A stretch of 64,000 nucleotides of DNA from Chaetomium olivaceum. Its lineage: Eukaryota; Ascomycota; Sordariomycetes; Sordariales; Chaetomiaceae. Below the pieces are notes generated by a model. The model worked only from the letters and a program-made list of their open reading frames with translations. It had not been told where the DNA came from and did no database searches. The DNA is taken from contig JAYWVB010000021.1 of assembly GCA_039881045.1 (NCBI GenBank), positions 496,001-560,000 of the forward strand, read 5' to 3'. The position numbers and the translations under genes were made by a program. Below, piece after piece: positions 41,097-53,301 of the stretch (within the stretch, counting starts at the first letter, position 1; each line of letters opens with the position of its first letter).

Positions 41097-42956
41097 TCAA
41101 GGGGGACCGTTCACCGTACCGATCCGGATTTCATGGCCGGCGGTCGTGCTGTTGTCGCCCGCAGTAGCATTGGTGTCCAGCTCTTCTGGGGCTAGTGTCG
41201 TGCTCGGCGGGCTCGGTTCCCGGGCTGACGAGTAACAAGGGCCGTCGTACTTTTGTTGTTTTGATGGTCGTTCTTGTTCGGAGTCTTGGTCCTCGTGTCG
41301 GCGTTTCGTCCGCTTCATGGTACCAGGGGAAGCATCGAATCGGGCCACCTCCTGAGGTTCATGCACCCTCGACCTTTTAGGTTTCGGCGGCCCTGTGTCC
41401 TCGTCATTGTTCAGTACCCTCTTCCGACTCGGCACATCCGCCAGGCTTGCCTTAGCTTTCTCGGCCTTGCTCTGCTCGGCGTCGACCAGCGGGACCTGTT
41501 CCAGAACCCAGCACACAAGCGAGTCGTGATTATCCGATAGTTCCTTGACGCGGTCGAGCTCTGTTGTTCTGTCTGCAAATACCGAGCGGAGGTCGCTAAT
41601 TGTCTCGAGGCGATCCGATTCCCGTTTTGCTGCAGCATACTGGGCCTCGGCCATATGTAGCCTCTGTGCGCGCTTCTCGCTGGTAGAGCCCGCAGGCTCG
41701 GCGTCGTTATCGTCGTCCTTCGGTTGCTCTATGGCAAGTTGGAGGTTGTCCCTGGCTTCTTTCAGGGATCTGTCGGCTTCATTGTGATTTGGAAAATATC
41801 CGGGCCTCGATATCGCGTTAAGCATGAATTCCTTTGTCTCGTGAGGTCCAAGAATAGTGAGATTCTCTAGCCTCTCCCAGGCCTCGTCCTTCTGTTGTTG
41901 GGCAGCCTGAAGCCGACCGTGAAGCTCATCGTTGCGCCAGTACTCATAGTTGAGATACTCAATCCAGGTCGACCACCGGTCTTGGACTCTCGGATCTTCT
42001 GCAAGGTGAAATGTGTGACGAACCTCTCCTGGACCTTGTCCTGTTAGGGTTCAGTCTGGCTGAAGGTATCTTGCAAAGGTACTAGGTTCGGTGCAGCCAA
42101 AGGGTGCACAACAAAGACTTGTCTCAACAGTAGGCTCTCGAGCTTGTAGCGAACTGTAGTTGTGATTGCTAACTGGAGAACTCCCAGAGCTCTCCAGAAC
42201 GAGTGACTATATACTATCTAATTCCTGGGTGCTCAGTGTGCTCAGTGTTTCTTCCTTTCTGAGGTCACTGATCACACTGGTCACTTCCCTGTATTCCTGT
42301 GTTCTGATTGGCTATGCGTCTTCCTGTGCTCAGTGTGCTCAGTCTTCCGTTTTTCCCCGTTTCCCTGGTCACACTGAGTATCCTTCATTCTCATTTGATT
42401 GGTCCCTCGGAATGACTGGTTCGGGGCGTCCCGCGCCTCCGAGGTCCCACCTGTTGGCATATTCGTGACAAAATGTCTTTGTGAAACCGTGCTTGGAAAG
42501 TCGACGATTGACGGCCTCAACATACCCGGCAAACCCAGCGTCACTCAACCTCTCTTTTGCTCTCTCTCGGCGCAACCTGCGATCCTGTAACCAATATCTC
42601 CTTTTCTTCCCGAGAGCATCCGGGTCGTTTAGCTCGTAGGTATGATGCCAAAGTCTGTCATGCTGCTGCACTTCCGCGATGAAAGCTGCAAACTTTGTCT
42701 CCTCCTCATCAATCCCTCTATTGTCTCTTTGCCACATACGGAACTCCGTCCATCCATTGAACTGAGTCTCAAAAAACCGACATTGGTCTGCGGCAAGATA
42801 CGATATCGACAGGATGCCACTGTGCTTTCTGGGATTCTCTGTCAAGTCATCGAGGAGCTCTAACGGATATCCCGGGCGGCCGCCATCGTTGATCAGCTTG
42901 TTATAAAAGCGTCTCTCTTCTGCCCGGAATTTTGGAGCGCGGTGGATTGATTCCAT
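41097..42956 (-). pseudogene. Uncharacterised coding gene split by a solo LTR
   Basis: Reading on the minus strand, the frame starts at ATG 42956 (MESIHRAPKFRAEERRFYNK) and is open to the LTR border at 42471. On the far side it continues at 42008 with HLAEDPRVQDRWSTWIEYLN and remains open to the stop at 41097. Removing the LTR and one copy of AAATG joins 162 codons to 304 codons in phase, 465 aa, with no other damage. The family is seen in fungi but has no known function: helical, rich in W, R and Q, with coiled-coil segments and a C-terminal basic, probably nuclear, tail (KPKRSRV, KRTKRRHEDQ). As it stands, translation from the start would run about 35 codons into the LTR and stop at 42369. 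The lack of further decay points to a recent insertion or selection on the pieces. Confidence 0.9.
42014..42470 (-). mobile_element. Solo LTR of a retrotransposon (copy B), inserted in a gene
   Basis: On the plus strand it runs from TGTGACGAACC to ATTCGTGACA, the inverse orientation of copy A at 6237. It is flanked by a perfect 5-bp duplication AAATG (42009-42013 and 42471-42475). 457 bp against 431 bp for copy A; the two share the termini, the GCACCGAACC...TTGCAA block, the TATA-like region and the GGGACGCCCCG-type segment, and differ mainly in the left half, where copy B has several ACTGAGCACACTGAGCAC repeats. No internal retrotransposon genes are present. Confidence 0.93.
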
Positions 42957-43719
42957 GTCTGTTGGGGTGTTACCGGTGAATGTGAATTCACTTTCCTGTT
43001 GCCCACTCGTTGTTCATATCCACTGCCCATTGTTCCCGCCTACTCCCCTCCGGCCAGGCAGACAAAGTAAACATGGAGAACTTTTTACCTCGTATTACTA
43101 TGCCTTAATAGTAGCGTTAGACAACAGAATTCCCAGGTGACGAGCTTTCCTCTCTAGATCCGCCACGAATAAGGCCCCTGTAATAGAACTCTCGCAGTAA
43201 ATCGCGTGGCGGTTGTGACATAGTCAGCAACTTCGTTGACTATCGGGCGTTTTCAGCTTCTGTGCACATACGAAACTACCTATCCATCTGCGTCTTGACT
43301 TTCGGTCAGTCTGTTTTAATGTATACGACCGAAGACACGATCAATCAGAAAAAAAGCAAACCCCATGTAATGTGACGAAGGATAAAAAAGCCTGAGAGCG
43401 AAGCCTGAACTGCATCAAGACCTGTCTTCCCTTTGTTTCTTCGTTTTGCCTTCCCAAAACAGCTTGCTGCCACCACCACAAAAGTCATGCCGTTACCCCT
43501 GCCATGGTTAATGATGTTTGCGGATGTGACGCAATCGAATGCGCAGCGTTTTGAGAAGCACAAAGACGAGATTATAGAAAATAGGCGTGTGAAGAGCTGT
43601 CCAACTTCGCTCGACAACCTTCCGAAGCTGCTCAACAAGACCAAAACTGCGGTTTGTTCTAAGTAGAGCAACCCAATAACCCAATATCGAATACTGCAAG
43701 CATCAGAGCATTCACCAAC
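42957..43719. promoter_or_regulatory. Divergent intergenic region
   Basis: No gene. It holds the promoter of the LTR-split gene on the minus strand and of the cupredoxin gene on the plus strand. The open frame on the minus strand over 43345-43875 is a shadow overlapping the cupredoxin gene. Confidence 0.5.
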
Positions 43720-44622
43720 ATGCAACCCACGACCGTACTTCTGATGACCACCGGCCTCGCCGCAGCCACCACCATCCCAGTATCGGTCGGCAGGAATGGC
43801 TTGACCTTCGAGCCCAACGTCATCCACGCCCAGGAGGGCGATGTGATTGAGTTCCGCTTCTGGCCGCGCAACCACAGCGTCGTAGCCGGCGACTTCATCG
43901 AAGCCTGCCGGCCGGCCAGCGGAAATGGATTCTTTTCAGGCTTCTTCCCGACCCAGGCGGGCACCGTCAACGTACGTGCCCCGCTACTCTCCCCTCCTCC
44001 CCCGAGCTAACAAAACGCACACCCCCCCAAACACCCTTACTAACGCCTCGCCCCCCCACCCAAACAGGCCGAAGTCTTTCGCGTCACCATCAGCCACACC
44101 AACCCGGTCCCCGTCTACTGCTCGCAGAACACGGGCCAGCACTGCCGCAACGGCATGGTGGCCGTCATCAACCCGGCCGGCGTGGGCCGCCTGACGCTCG
44201 ACGCCTACGCCGGGCTGGCGCGCGCCGCCGGCAACGCCACCTCGCCGTCCGGCGGCGTGTTTGGCGGGGTGGTCGCGCCGAATCAGAATCAGGGGGGTGG
44301 TGGCAGTAGTGCGTCTTCTACGGGCAGTGCTACGAGTGGTGGTGGTGGGGGTGGGGGCGGGAGCAGTGCTTCGTCGACGGCGGCAAGCTCCGAAGCGGAG
44401 ACGCAGACCCAGACGGGGAGCACTGCGGAGAGCGAGAGCACTGCTGGTGGTGCAACGACGACTGAGGCTACTGCTACTACGGGTGGCGTTGGGGGTGCGA
44501 CGGTGACGAGTGCGACGGGTGCGCCCACGGGCACGGAAACGGGCACCGGAAACGTGGCGGCGGGGGCTGCGGTGCCGGTTGCGGGCTTGGTGGCTGTTGC
44601 GATGGCGGCTTTCTTTGTTTGA
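43720..44622 (+). CDS. Extracellular serine/threonine-rich cupredoxin, probably GPI-anchored
   Basis: Exons 43720-43971 and 44068-44622 give 268 aa. A signal peptide spans about residues 1-16 (TTVLLMTTGLAAA). The plastocyanin-like domain follows: GRNGLTFEPNVIHAQEGDVI, FRFWPRNHSVVAGDFIEACR, FFSGFFPTQAGTVN, and, after the intron, VYCSQNTGQHCRNGMVAVIN. The conserved H, C, H and M positions of a type-1-like copper site can be placed in NHSVV and in the CSQN...HCRNGM segment. A long S/T/G-rich stalk follows, and the end VAAGAAVPVAGLVAVAMAAF is the hydrophobic signal of a GPI anchor. It is likely on the cell surface or wall; the enzymatic role, if any, is unknown. The intron is bordered by GTACGT and CAAACAG. 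Confidence 0.9.
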
Positions 44623-45022
44623 GATGGGACTAGCTGTTCGCGGAAGGGTGGGTTTCGTTTTCGTCGGGGGTGGTTTTCTTTGTTTAGCTGAATAGGGGTA
44701 GTTAATGTGGGGCATGTTTTTTGGCCAAGTTGCCGCGGTAACCTCGAGTGAATTAATTCAGTTGCTATATTCGTATGAGAACAGGGCGCCATCAATTAAG
44801 TGTTAATAAATCGTACTTCGTAAGATAGTTACTTGGTTGACGCAACGGATTTTAATATATTCCCATCTTGCTAAACAAGACAAAAGGAACAACAAGTCAA
44901 GCTGAAAGACAAGTGCCCAACACGACAGAATAAGAAGAGCCGAGCTAACCACCAAACCCCCAACTCCAAAAGAAACCCCAAACCCACACTTGAACTCACA
45001 CCCAGCCTCATATCCACCACCC
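44623..45022. other. Intergenic between convergent genes
   Basis: About 400 bp holding the 3' flanks of the cupredoxin and phospholipase D-like genes. AT-rich near 44760-44900. Nothing else seen. Confidence 0.5.
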
Positions 45023-47291
45023 TCAGAACCCGCCCGTTCCCCTCACCCTCTCCACCGCCCCCTTAACCCCCCTAACCCACCCCCTCACCCTCCCTGCCTG
45101 CACCCCCATCGCCCCCTCGACCTCCTCCCCCGCCTCATCCCTCCACACCCCATCCTCCCCGTCCACCCTCCCAAACAACCCCGTATTCTGGTTCCTCTCC
45201 AACGCCGCCAACCACTCCCCACACAACGCCGGACTATCCACCAACAAATTCGCCTCCTGGCTGTGGAACCAGCTCTGCGTGTCCTGGTTGCCGTTGCCCT
45301 GCACGGCGACCGTCCCGTCGGCGATCAGCAGCTTGATGTGGCTGCTGCGCTGGCGGGCGGCCTGCGTGATGGGGCGCGTCTGGTCTTTGGCCACGTACCA
45401 GTGGTAGTGCAGGTGGGCGTGCCCCGCGGGGGTGAGGGCGCGGTGCAGGTGCGCGGCGACGCCTTCGTTGTGGCCGCCTTGGCGGGGGAGGAGTTCGCCC
45501 TGGGTGTTTGGGGAGGGTTGTTAATTGGGTGGGGGGGTAAATTGGTTAGGGGGGGGTGGAAGGTTGGGAGAGGGAGGGGAAAGGGGTGATGACTTACGGC
45601 ATCGTTGTAGCTGAGGCAGATGTAGCAGTAGACGTCGACGCCGCGCTCGCAGGCTTCGATGATGGCTGTGATTAAGGGGGGTGCGTTGAGGGTCGGTGAG
45701 ACGATGTAGACGCTTTTCTGGGCGTTGCGCAGGGCAGAGAGCCAGGCAGCGTTTTGGGGATTCGACACCGATTTCTGGGTTGGTGGACCGTAGGGGGCAC
45801 GATTGACGAGGGCCATCGGGTAGGGGGTGTGAGTTTGATGGGGGAGGTATGGTGTCATGAATTCTCCGGGTGGGCATTCTGGTGCTTCAGGGTCTCCTGG
45901 CAGGCCCTCGTTGAGGGTGTGGTTGAGCAGCCGAGTAACGGCCTGAAGGTGTGTCTCTCCGGGTTTGGGAGCGAGTGATGCTTGGGCGCGGGCCACTTCC
46001 CCAGCAATGTCGTCGTCGTAGTGCGGGTCATCTGCTGTGTGTTGTTGGAGTGGTCCTGGCTCTTGTGCCGAATCCCGACTTGGAGGAGTGGTGACTGCCC
46101 CATTGCTTTCCTTCACTTGGTGTAGTTCTGGATCCGATATTGGTTTCTTGTCATCCCTAATAGGTTGCATCGTACCCCTTTCTGAGCTCGAATCAGCATA
46201 GAACCACCGTTGATTCTCGTGTCTGACCCACTCCCTTGTCCTCCATCACTAGCGGAAGCCGCAGTCTGACTAGGCAATGGCGGATCCAACCTTTTGTGCC
46301 ACGAAATCAGAGCCATGTCGTACACAGAATCAACGATCGGACCCTCCAAATGGACCATCATCTCCAGGTTGTCATTATCCTGGATGTTGTTGCTCTGTAG
46401 GAGAGCGATCTTTCGGTCAACAACCACATACTTTGCGTGAAAGGTTCCCAGTAGCGGGGTGTGATAATTCATAACTTCCAAGTCAATATTTGGGATCTCG
46501 TTGACGGATGGTAGGTTGACGTCTTTGCCAGTAGAAACCTTTTCACGAACAATATAATGCGGCTGATAGAGCTGTCTGGGGCTCCCACGGTCGTAGAGGA
46601 TTTTGACGACGACCCTAGCGCCCCTTCCCCCAGCGCGGCGGTCCAGCTCCTTAATGGCTTCGGTGATATACTTGGAGGCGACGCTGTTCTGCCAGTAGTT
46701 GGTCGCCAAGAACACCTCCTCTTTTGCGCGGACAATGACGTTGGACATATGGCGGACAATGTCTGGTAATCTGCGTTGGTGTTAGTAACAAGTCACAACG
46801 CGGGATTCAAATGGCGTACACAGAGATGATAGTCAAGGGTACCGTCCCATAGCTACCCATGAGCGAAGGGCTGACCACGGCTTGGTGAGGGTCTTGGTCG
46901 AGGGTGCACAGAGCATCGTGATAGATCTGTAGGCCCGTCAGTGTTACACCGAGTGACTTGACCATTTAGATAGAATGGACCACGAGAGCATAATCACCTT
47001 GAGGAATAGGTCACTCGGTTTAGTCGGGCCCCAGTTCCCGCACTTTGCCGCCCATTCCAGCGCCGCCGGGATACCCTCGACACCATTTCCCAATTGCTGA
47101 TTTAGTTCACTTTCTGCAACATCCTCACCCTTCCCGGTCTTCCGTGCGGCGTCACCATAGAGTTTCTCCCAGGCGTCACTAGGTCGTAGGTTGGGGTCAT
47201 GAGCAAGAAGTGAGGAAACACTTTCACCCGATGTACACAGGCGAATAGTCTGGTTGCTGATGTGCGTGCTTGGTTGGCGATGTTTTGTCAT
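45023..47291 (-). CDS. Phospholipase D-like protein with two HKD motifs
   Basis: Five exons on the minus strand (47291-46998, 46926-46820, 46770-46232, 46181-45598 and 45499-45023) join in phase into 666 aa. The two catalytic half-sites are HAKYVVVD near residue 245 and HIKLLIAD near residue 562, each followed by the expected glycine/asparagine-rich turn (LLQSNNIQDN and VQGNGNQD). This pair defines PLD-superfamily phosphodiesterases; the substrate could be phosphatidylcholine, cardiolipin or another phosphodiester. The third intron (46231-46182, 50 nt) is short, but without it the frame stops at NYTK and the second HKD is lost. There is no signal peptide. It shares a 765-bp divergent region with the aminopeptidase gene. 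Confidence 0.88.
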
Positions 47292-48056
47292 AGTAGCGAA
47301 GAATCAAAACAATATTGTCTAAAAGTACATAATGAACATAAGCAATGAAAGTTAGAATAAAAGGACACAAGGGTATCAAAGTCAAACCGTCGTCATTTTC
47401 CTACTGAAATTATCGTTCTAGAAATCGATTGAATTACCAACATTCTCTCCCCTTCTCTTGAATCTTTCAAGTTGTTACGGCAGGCCATGCGTGGATGACG
47501 TCAAGCTTACTGTGTAAATGCGTTATCGGACGTTCGGCGTACTGTGTAATTAATTGGTCGGATATGGTGACAGCGGCTCGAAAGCGCACTGACTGTCACG
47601 TGCCACCAGGTTTCCGTTTCAGACGAAACTGGGAACGAAGTAACTGGTATTTTGACTGCATTTTCATCTCTAAATATCTGCCGAGACTTGCGACGAAAGG
47701 TATTTCCCAGTGTCCGTAGGAACTTCAACTTTATCAATCCAGTTCGTCCGTTGATACTCCTTCTCTGGCGAGTCTGGCGAGTCTGGTACCTGAGCTTGTG
47801 TGGGTCCGTCTTTGCCCCAGGTCCGCTTTATCTGCACGGATCGGCTTCCAGTGGGTACCTGGGCAGGGGTCCTGTCCCTTGTGCCGCGTGCGACGACACC
47901 TCGGCGTCCGCCTCACTCCGCCCTTCTGCCTATCCTCTCAGTGCCTCCGTTCCGAAACAACAACCACAAGAGCTCAACAATAACAAACCATTCCCTAATA
48001 TTTCAACACCGCGAATCTTGCTTCCATCTCCCTCTCGATTCATCTATCTGATCACC
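47292..48056. promoter_or_regulatory. Divergent promoter region, PLD-like and M28 aminopeptidase
   Basis: 765 bp between two start codons. CT-rich sequence at 47990-48055 directly precedes the aminopeptidase start, typical of fungal core promoters. Confidence 0.5.
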
Positions 48057-49464
48057 ATGAAGGTGACAAACGCCTCTCTCCTTGCCCTGCTGCTCCCGGC
48101 AGTCAGCGGCCGCTTCGTCGAGTCTGGCGAGCCGGACCGCTCTATCCTCTACCCTGACGGTCTTCCTAAGCCTACCGAGACCGGCGAGAAATACCACATC
48201 GAACTGTCACCAGGAGAGACAAGATGGGTTACGGAAGATGAGAAGTGGGAGCTGCGCCGGGTACGTCTATCATTGTTTCATCATGCCATTGCATCACCAA
48301 CTCTTGTACTGATGGCCTCCACTCCAGAGCGGTAAGCGCTTCTTCGATATCACCGACCATCCCGACCTCGGCGCCGCTCGCGCCATGACCGCCTTTAAGA
48401 AGAAGAGTGTCTTCCCCGAGAAGCCCAAGCATCAGAAGGCGCTGGAGCCGTTCCTGGCCAAGTTGTCCAAAAAACAGATGGAGGACCACCTGACCACCTT
48501 CACGTCATTCCACACCCGCTACTACAAGGTATCTGCCGGCTGCTCCGAATACCATGGCCATGCTGACAAGGGGACGGCGATAGTCCGACTACGGCCGCCA
48601 ATCAAGCGAATGGCTCCTCGCGCAGGTCCGCGACACCATCGAGAAGGCCGGCGCCGATAAGCACGTCCGCGCCGAGCACTTCAAGCACCCCTGGGGCCAA
48701 AACAGCATCATCGCCACCATCCCTGGCAAGACTAACTCCACCGTCGTCATTGGCGCCCATCAAGACTCCATCAACCTATGGCTGCCGAGCGTACTCCCCG
48801 CTCCCGGCGCCGACGACGATGGCAGCGGCACCGTGACCATCCTCGAAGCCTTCCGCGTCATCCTGCAGTCCGAGGACATCATCAAGGGCAACCACGAGAA
48901 CACGCTCGAGTTCCATTGGTACAGCGCTGAGGAGGGCGGCCTGCTAGGCAGCCAAGCTATCTTCTCCTCGTACGAGAAGGAGGGCCGCGACGTAAAGGCC
49001 ATGCTGCAACAGGACATGACAGGCTTTGTCACCCGCACCCTAGACGCGGGCAAGCCCGAGAGCGTGGGTGTTATTGTGGACTTTGTGGACCCCAACCTGA
49101 CCCAGTTCATCAAGGTCGTGATTGACGAGGTATGTTATGCTTACCCGGCTCATCCGTGGACTTCGTGACGCCACTAACATCATTTGCCTGGTAGTACTGC
49201 TCCATCCCCTACGTCGAGACCAAGTGCGGCTACGCCTGCTCCGACCACGCCTCCGCCTCCAAGGCCGGGTACGCCTCGGCCTTTGTCATCGAGTCGGCCT
49301 TCGAGTACTCGGACAACCACATCCACTCGACCGAGGATCTGATCAAGTACCTGTCGTTCGACCACATGCTCCAGCACGCGCGCATGACCCTGGCTTTCGC
49401 CTACGAGCTGGCCTTTACCGACTTTCCCGCGCTTGAGAAGCCGGATCACTCGGATGCCTTGTAA
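48057..49464 (+). CDS. Secreted M28 leucine aminopeptidase (LAP1/vibriolysin-type)
   Basis: Exons 48057-48260, 48328-48528, 48584-49129 and 49195-49464 join in phase into 406 aa. It begins with a signal peptide (NASLLALLLPAVSGRF) and a propeptide, then the di-zinc M28E domain. Metal ligands and catalytic residues are visible: H in VVIGAHQDS near residue 194, D in GADDDGSGT near 213, the E pair in WYSAEEGGLLG near 251, D in QQDMTGF and H in DNHIHSTEDL. The cysteine pair in YCSIPYVETKCGYACSDH is typical. It would remove N-terminal residues from peptides outside the cell. The second intron (48529-48583) must be removed: read through, the frame shifts and the SDYGRQSSEW segment is lost. Confidence 0.93.
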
Positions 49465-50024
49465 TGTGGTTTGCGGTTCCAGCGAAGCAGTAGGTAGACA
49501 CGTTGGATATGGCTGTCATGTTCTGTGTGCTTCGATAATCGTTCGGAAGCGTTCACGCTGAGAATAGATACCCCCCGCGCGCAACAATCCTGAGTTCTGT
49601 TCATTGTTATCATGTATCTGAAAACAAATGCCCGTACAAATTCCATATAACCTGCGTTGTGGCTGTCAGCTTTCAACAGATCCCACGGCAGACCGTCTCT
49701 AGTGCCGTGGTTGTGAACCTAGTCAATCCCCTCGGAAACAAGACACGGCACCAGGCCTGGCGAGTCACCATAGCCTCTTTGCTCGATTGAAGTTGGGCCG
49801 TGCAACTCTTCCGATATTTTTGCCTTAATTACGCGCCTAAATGTGAGCTTTAAGAAAGGAACGCTGTGAAATGCCTACCCGTAACCATCCGTAACCTCTA
49901 GATGCGATACACCGCAGAAGCGCTGCTCTCTATATCGTGCACAAAAACCCATGGTTCGTTCGATCGACAGGGTATCATGCTCCCCCACCATCCCTCATCT
50001 CTCCTCACTCACTCACTCACTCAC
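49465..50024. other. Intergenic between convergent genes, with a TCAC repeat
   Basis: No gene. A short (ACTC)n run at 50005-50027 reaches the AFG1 stop. Otherwise nothing seen. Confidence 0.5.
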
Positions 50025-51711
50025 TCACATGCTATCCTCCATCTGTCGACTGCGCGTCTTCGTCCAGCTATCATGCTCCGGCTTGCCACCCTGGCTCTCC
50101 AAACCCATACCCCTTTCCACCCACTCCTTGCTGCCCATCTGGCTCAGCCGCGACAGCGCGCGCGCAAACGCAAAGGCCTCCTCGTCGCCGCTGAACAGAT
50201 TCGACTTGGCCAGCTGCCCGGCGCTGTGCTCCAGGTCGTCCATCATCTGGTCCGTGGCATCGTCCACCTCCGCCGCAGCGTCCTCATCGTCTTTCTGCGC
50301 CGCCCCACCCTTCCCCTGTTTTTGGTCCTGCCGCCGCCGCGCCATCAACGACTCGCGCATCTCGGCGCGCGAGACAAACAGCTCCGGCAGCGGCACGGCC
50401 GTGGTCAGGACCAGCTTGGCGTGCGACTCGTACACGGCGTCCACAAAGGTGATGAAGCGGCGCGCGAGGTCCCGCTGCCGGAACGTCATCCCCGGCACCT
50501 CGGTCACGACAAAGGCGTCGTACGACCGCATCAGCTCCAGGTAGTCGGCGGCGCCCGCCGCCCGCCCGATCAGCTCGTCAAAGGTGAACCAGGCGCAGCG
50601 GCCGCTGACGCGGGGCACCACGATCTCGCGGCCCCAGACGCGCTGGACTTCTTGGTGCGGGGTGGGCGTGTCCGGGTCGCCGAGGAAGCGGAACCATTTC
50701 TCGGCGTGGGAGGCGGCGTGGGCGTCGAGGGGCGTGTGGTAGACACCCGAGGGCGGGCGCGGGATCTTGCGGTAGTCGGTGGTGGAGTCGAGGTTGATGA
50801 CGTGCAGGCGGGTTTTGAGGAGGTGGATGGCGGGCAGGAAGGACTCGCGCTGGATGCCGTTCTTGTAGAGCTCGTCCGGGTGGCGGTTGGAGGTGGTGAC
50901 GAGCACGACGCCGTGCGACATGAGGGATTCGAGCAGGCGCCGCAGGATCATGGCGTCGGCTACGTCGGTGCACTGGAACTCGTCGAAGCAGAGCACGTTG
51001 CCCTGCTCGGCAATTTCGGCTGCTACGAAGGGCACGCAGTCCACGTCCCCGCCGTGCTGCAGCTTCATTTTGTGTAGGCGCTGGTGCACGCTCTGCATGA
51101 AGTTGTGGAAGTGGATGCGTGTTTTGGACCGCACGCTCGCCGGAAGCGTGTCGTAGAACAGGTCCATCAGCATTGTCTTGCCGCACCCTACGTCGCCGTA
51201 CAGGTAGAGCCCTCGAGGGAGGTTGCTGGGGATTGCCCGGATTGGTGTTTTGCTGCCGAACCACGAGAAGAGGGACTTGCTGGGTTTTAAAGACTCTATC
51301 GTCGGCTGCACGACGGGTGGTGCGTGATAGTGCCGCAACTCTTCGTGTAGGTGCTGCAGGCTTTGAATTATCCCTGGTGTGTAGTGAGTGATTTTGGTCT
51401 TCGCCTCATCCATTCAGCCGGCGGGACCCCTCACCTCTCTGATGTTCGTCGTTTCGGAGCAGGCCGTTCGCGACTCGCCGGTCGTACTCTTGTATCGGCC
51501 CAATATCCTCGGTATTGGCTGCGACTTCGTCAGCTGCACCCTCCATCATCCTAACCCCCGCCATTGTACGCACTGTTCTCAACCGCTTCCGCCGCGACGA
51601 CGGACGCTCGCCTCCTCTGGCCCGCGACAAACGTAGCAGGAAACACGACGTGCGATGCCGTGCGGAAACGGCGCTCGGGGCCTGGTAACGCACGCATCCT
51701 CCTCCCAACAT
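50025..51711 (-). CDS. AFG1: AFG1-type mitochondrial AAA+ ATPase
   Basis: Involved in quality control of mitochondrial inner-membrane and respiratory-chain subunits. Exon 1 (51711-51435) encodes an arginine-rich presequence and the family motif GPIQEYDRRVANGLLRNDEH; exon 2 (51373-50025) starts with GIIQSLQHLHEEL. Together 541 aa. Walker A LYGDVGCGKT lies near residue 152, Walker B VLCFDEFQ and sensor VTTSNRHPDELY follow, then the AFG1-specific WFTFDELIGRAAGAADYLEL and FITFVDAVYESHAKL. The intron 51434-51374 (GTGAGG...CACACCAG) contains an ATG at 51413 that opens a long frame, but this start lies inside the intron and omits the conserved QEYDRR segment. The exact first codon is uncertain; 51711 is the best-placed ATG. 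Confidence 0.92.
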
Positions 51712-53301
51712 TTGTAGAGTAGGCGCATGTTGTAGTACGGAATGCGCGCGGGCGGGAACAGCTCGGCGTCGTTCGGAGGGCTCGGGACACTGCGATGAGG
51801 GAGGTCCTCGGTGGCAGGCGGCGCAGGCGCGAGGGCATGATTCTTCTCGGTGTCGGAGGCGTTTAATACAAAAGGGCAAAGTCTGACGCTATTGTGCAGG
51901 ATGCATCGCACGGTATGGGGACCAGGTCTGCGTCGGTCTTCGACCTGCAGCTCAAGAGATCTAAGGGAGCAGCCGGGCGGAGGGAATGGCCTAGCGTGTC
52001 GGATTGGATCGCGAATTGGTATATCACCAACAATGGGCCTAATTATTTCTGTAAAATATCTCTCGGGTTGGATATCAGACGTTCAAGTTCAGTATGTGTT
52101 TTTCCTTCAAACGTCACGGCGGCGTTGTTCGGTCGGATTGTCAGGTGGTTCGGCGTTGCGGCGTTCGGGAAAAATGCCAAGGTCGTCCAAGGGCCAAGTG
52201 CCGCGGCACTGCCCTGCATTCGAAGACCCTAGAACCTGCGGGGTCCTCCGCACGTGCTGATGGAGCAGGTTGCGGGGTTCTTGAAAGCCAGCGATGGAAG
52301 CCCCTTGAGCTCTTCGTCCAAAGTGTAGGTAGATGCTTGAGTCGCACGACGAAACGAAAGTTATCCAGAACCCAGAACCCTGAAGAAAACCCTCTTCCCC
52401 AATTCCCTTTGCTTTACTCAGTCTTTATTTTTAAAATTATTTTTCATTTATCCCTCCTTTTTTATTGTTTTTCTGATTCCTTTTTCACCAACTTGTTTTC
52501 TTTCAGAGTTCGTCCCATTTTTTTACCAGAGGGCACCTGACCTAGTAGTGTACGGATCTGCATTTACTTAGATCTGTCTCTCATCCGAGATCCAGCGAGT
52601 CCAGATAAAATCAGAAAATCCGTCTTTCAAGTTCCCACACCATCAATCCGCATTTCTTATTTTCAACCAAACGTTGTGGCTTCTCGTGGTTTGATTTCAG
52701 TGTGGCGACCATGCGAGTTATATCCCGTGACTGTTGAACTTTCCATTGCGGTAACCCACGATCCCGTCCGTAATTCGATTGCTTCCATACCTTTAAATAG
52801 TTTCGGAATTTGTCTTTCAACCACTACGATATAACAACTTCCCGCGTTTTGACTGGAATCTGGTTTCCAGATAAGTAATAAGGAAGAAATGGCTAGAACT
52901 GGTTGCTGAACTCGTCGGCCTCGGGTGATCACCGACCATTGATGTCAAGATCAAGAAGCACCGATGTGACAAGGCAATGGATGTTGAAAACAGGCAATTG
53001 GAAGTTACAGCCGGGCCGCTTGAGACTGAGTCTGAGAGATTCGCTGCGCTGTGCGTACTGTGCGGATCTGTATCCTCCTTTTCCCTCCATTGCCGCACCT
53101 GCCACCCATGATTCCAATCCAAGTCTCTCTCACCTTTGTGCTTTTTCTTGTCTCGGGCTCTCCGCCGTCATCCCAACTTGACTTCCAATAATTGCATACG
53201 ACAAACACCCCTATGGCATCTTTAGCGCCATCACCTTAACACATCCTAGGCCCTGAGCATCCGTTCTTCAAGTTTGGACCTTCGGCTCGCCCTCCACTCA
53301 A
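51712..53301. other. 1.6-kb intergenic region, no gene seen
   Basis: The AFG1 promoter at the left, a T-rich tract at 52425-52515, and otherwise only short unsupported frames. Confidence 0.5.

Noticed and set aside
43345..43875. Minus-strand frame of 176 codons
   Set aside because: It overlaps the signal peptide and first exon of the cupredoxin gene and has no motif of its own.
49902..51077. Plus-strand frame of 391 codons
   Set aside because: It is the antisense shadow of AFG1 in GC-rich DNA; composition is Val/Gly/Arg/His with no domain.
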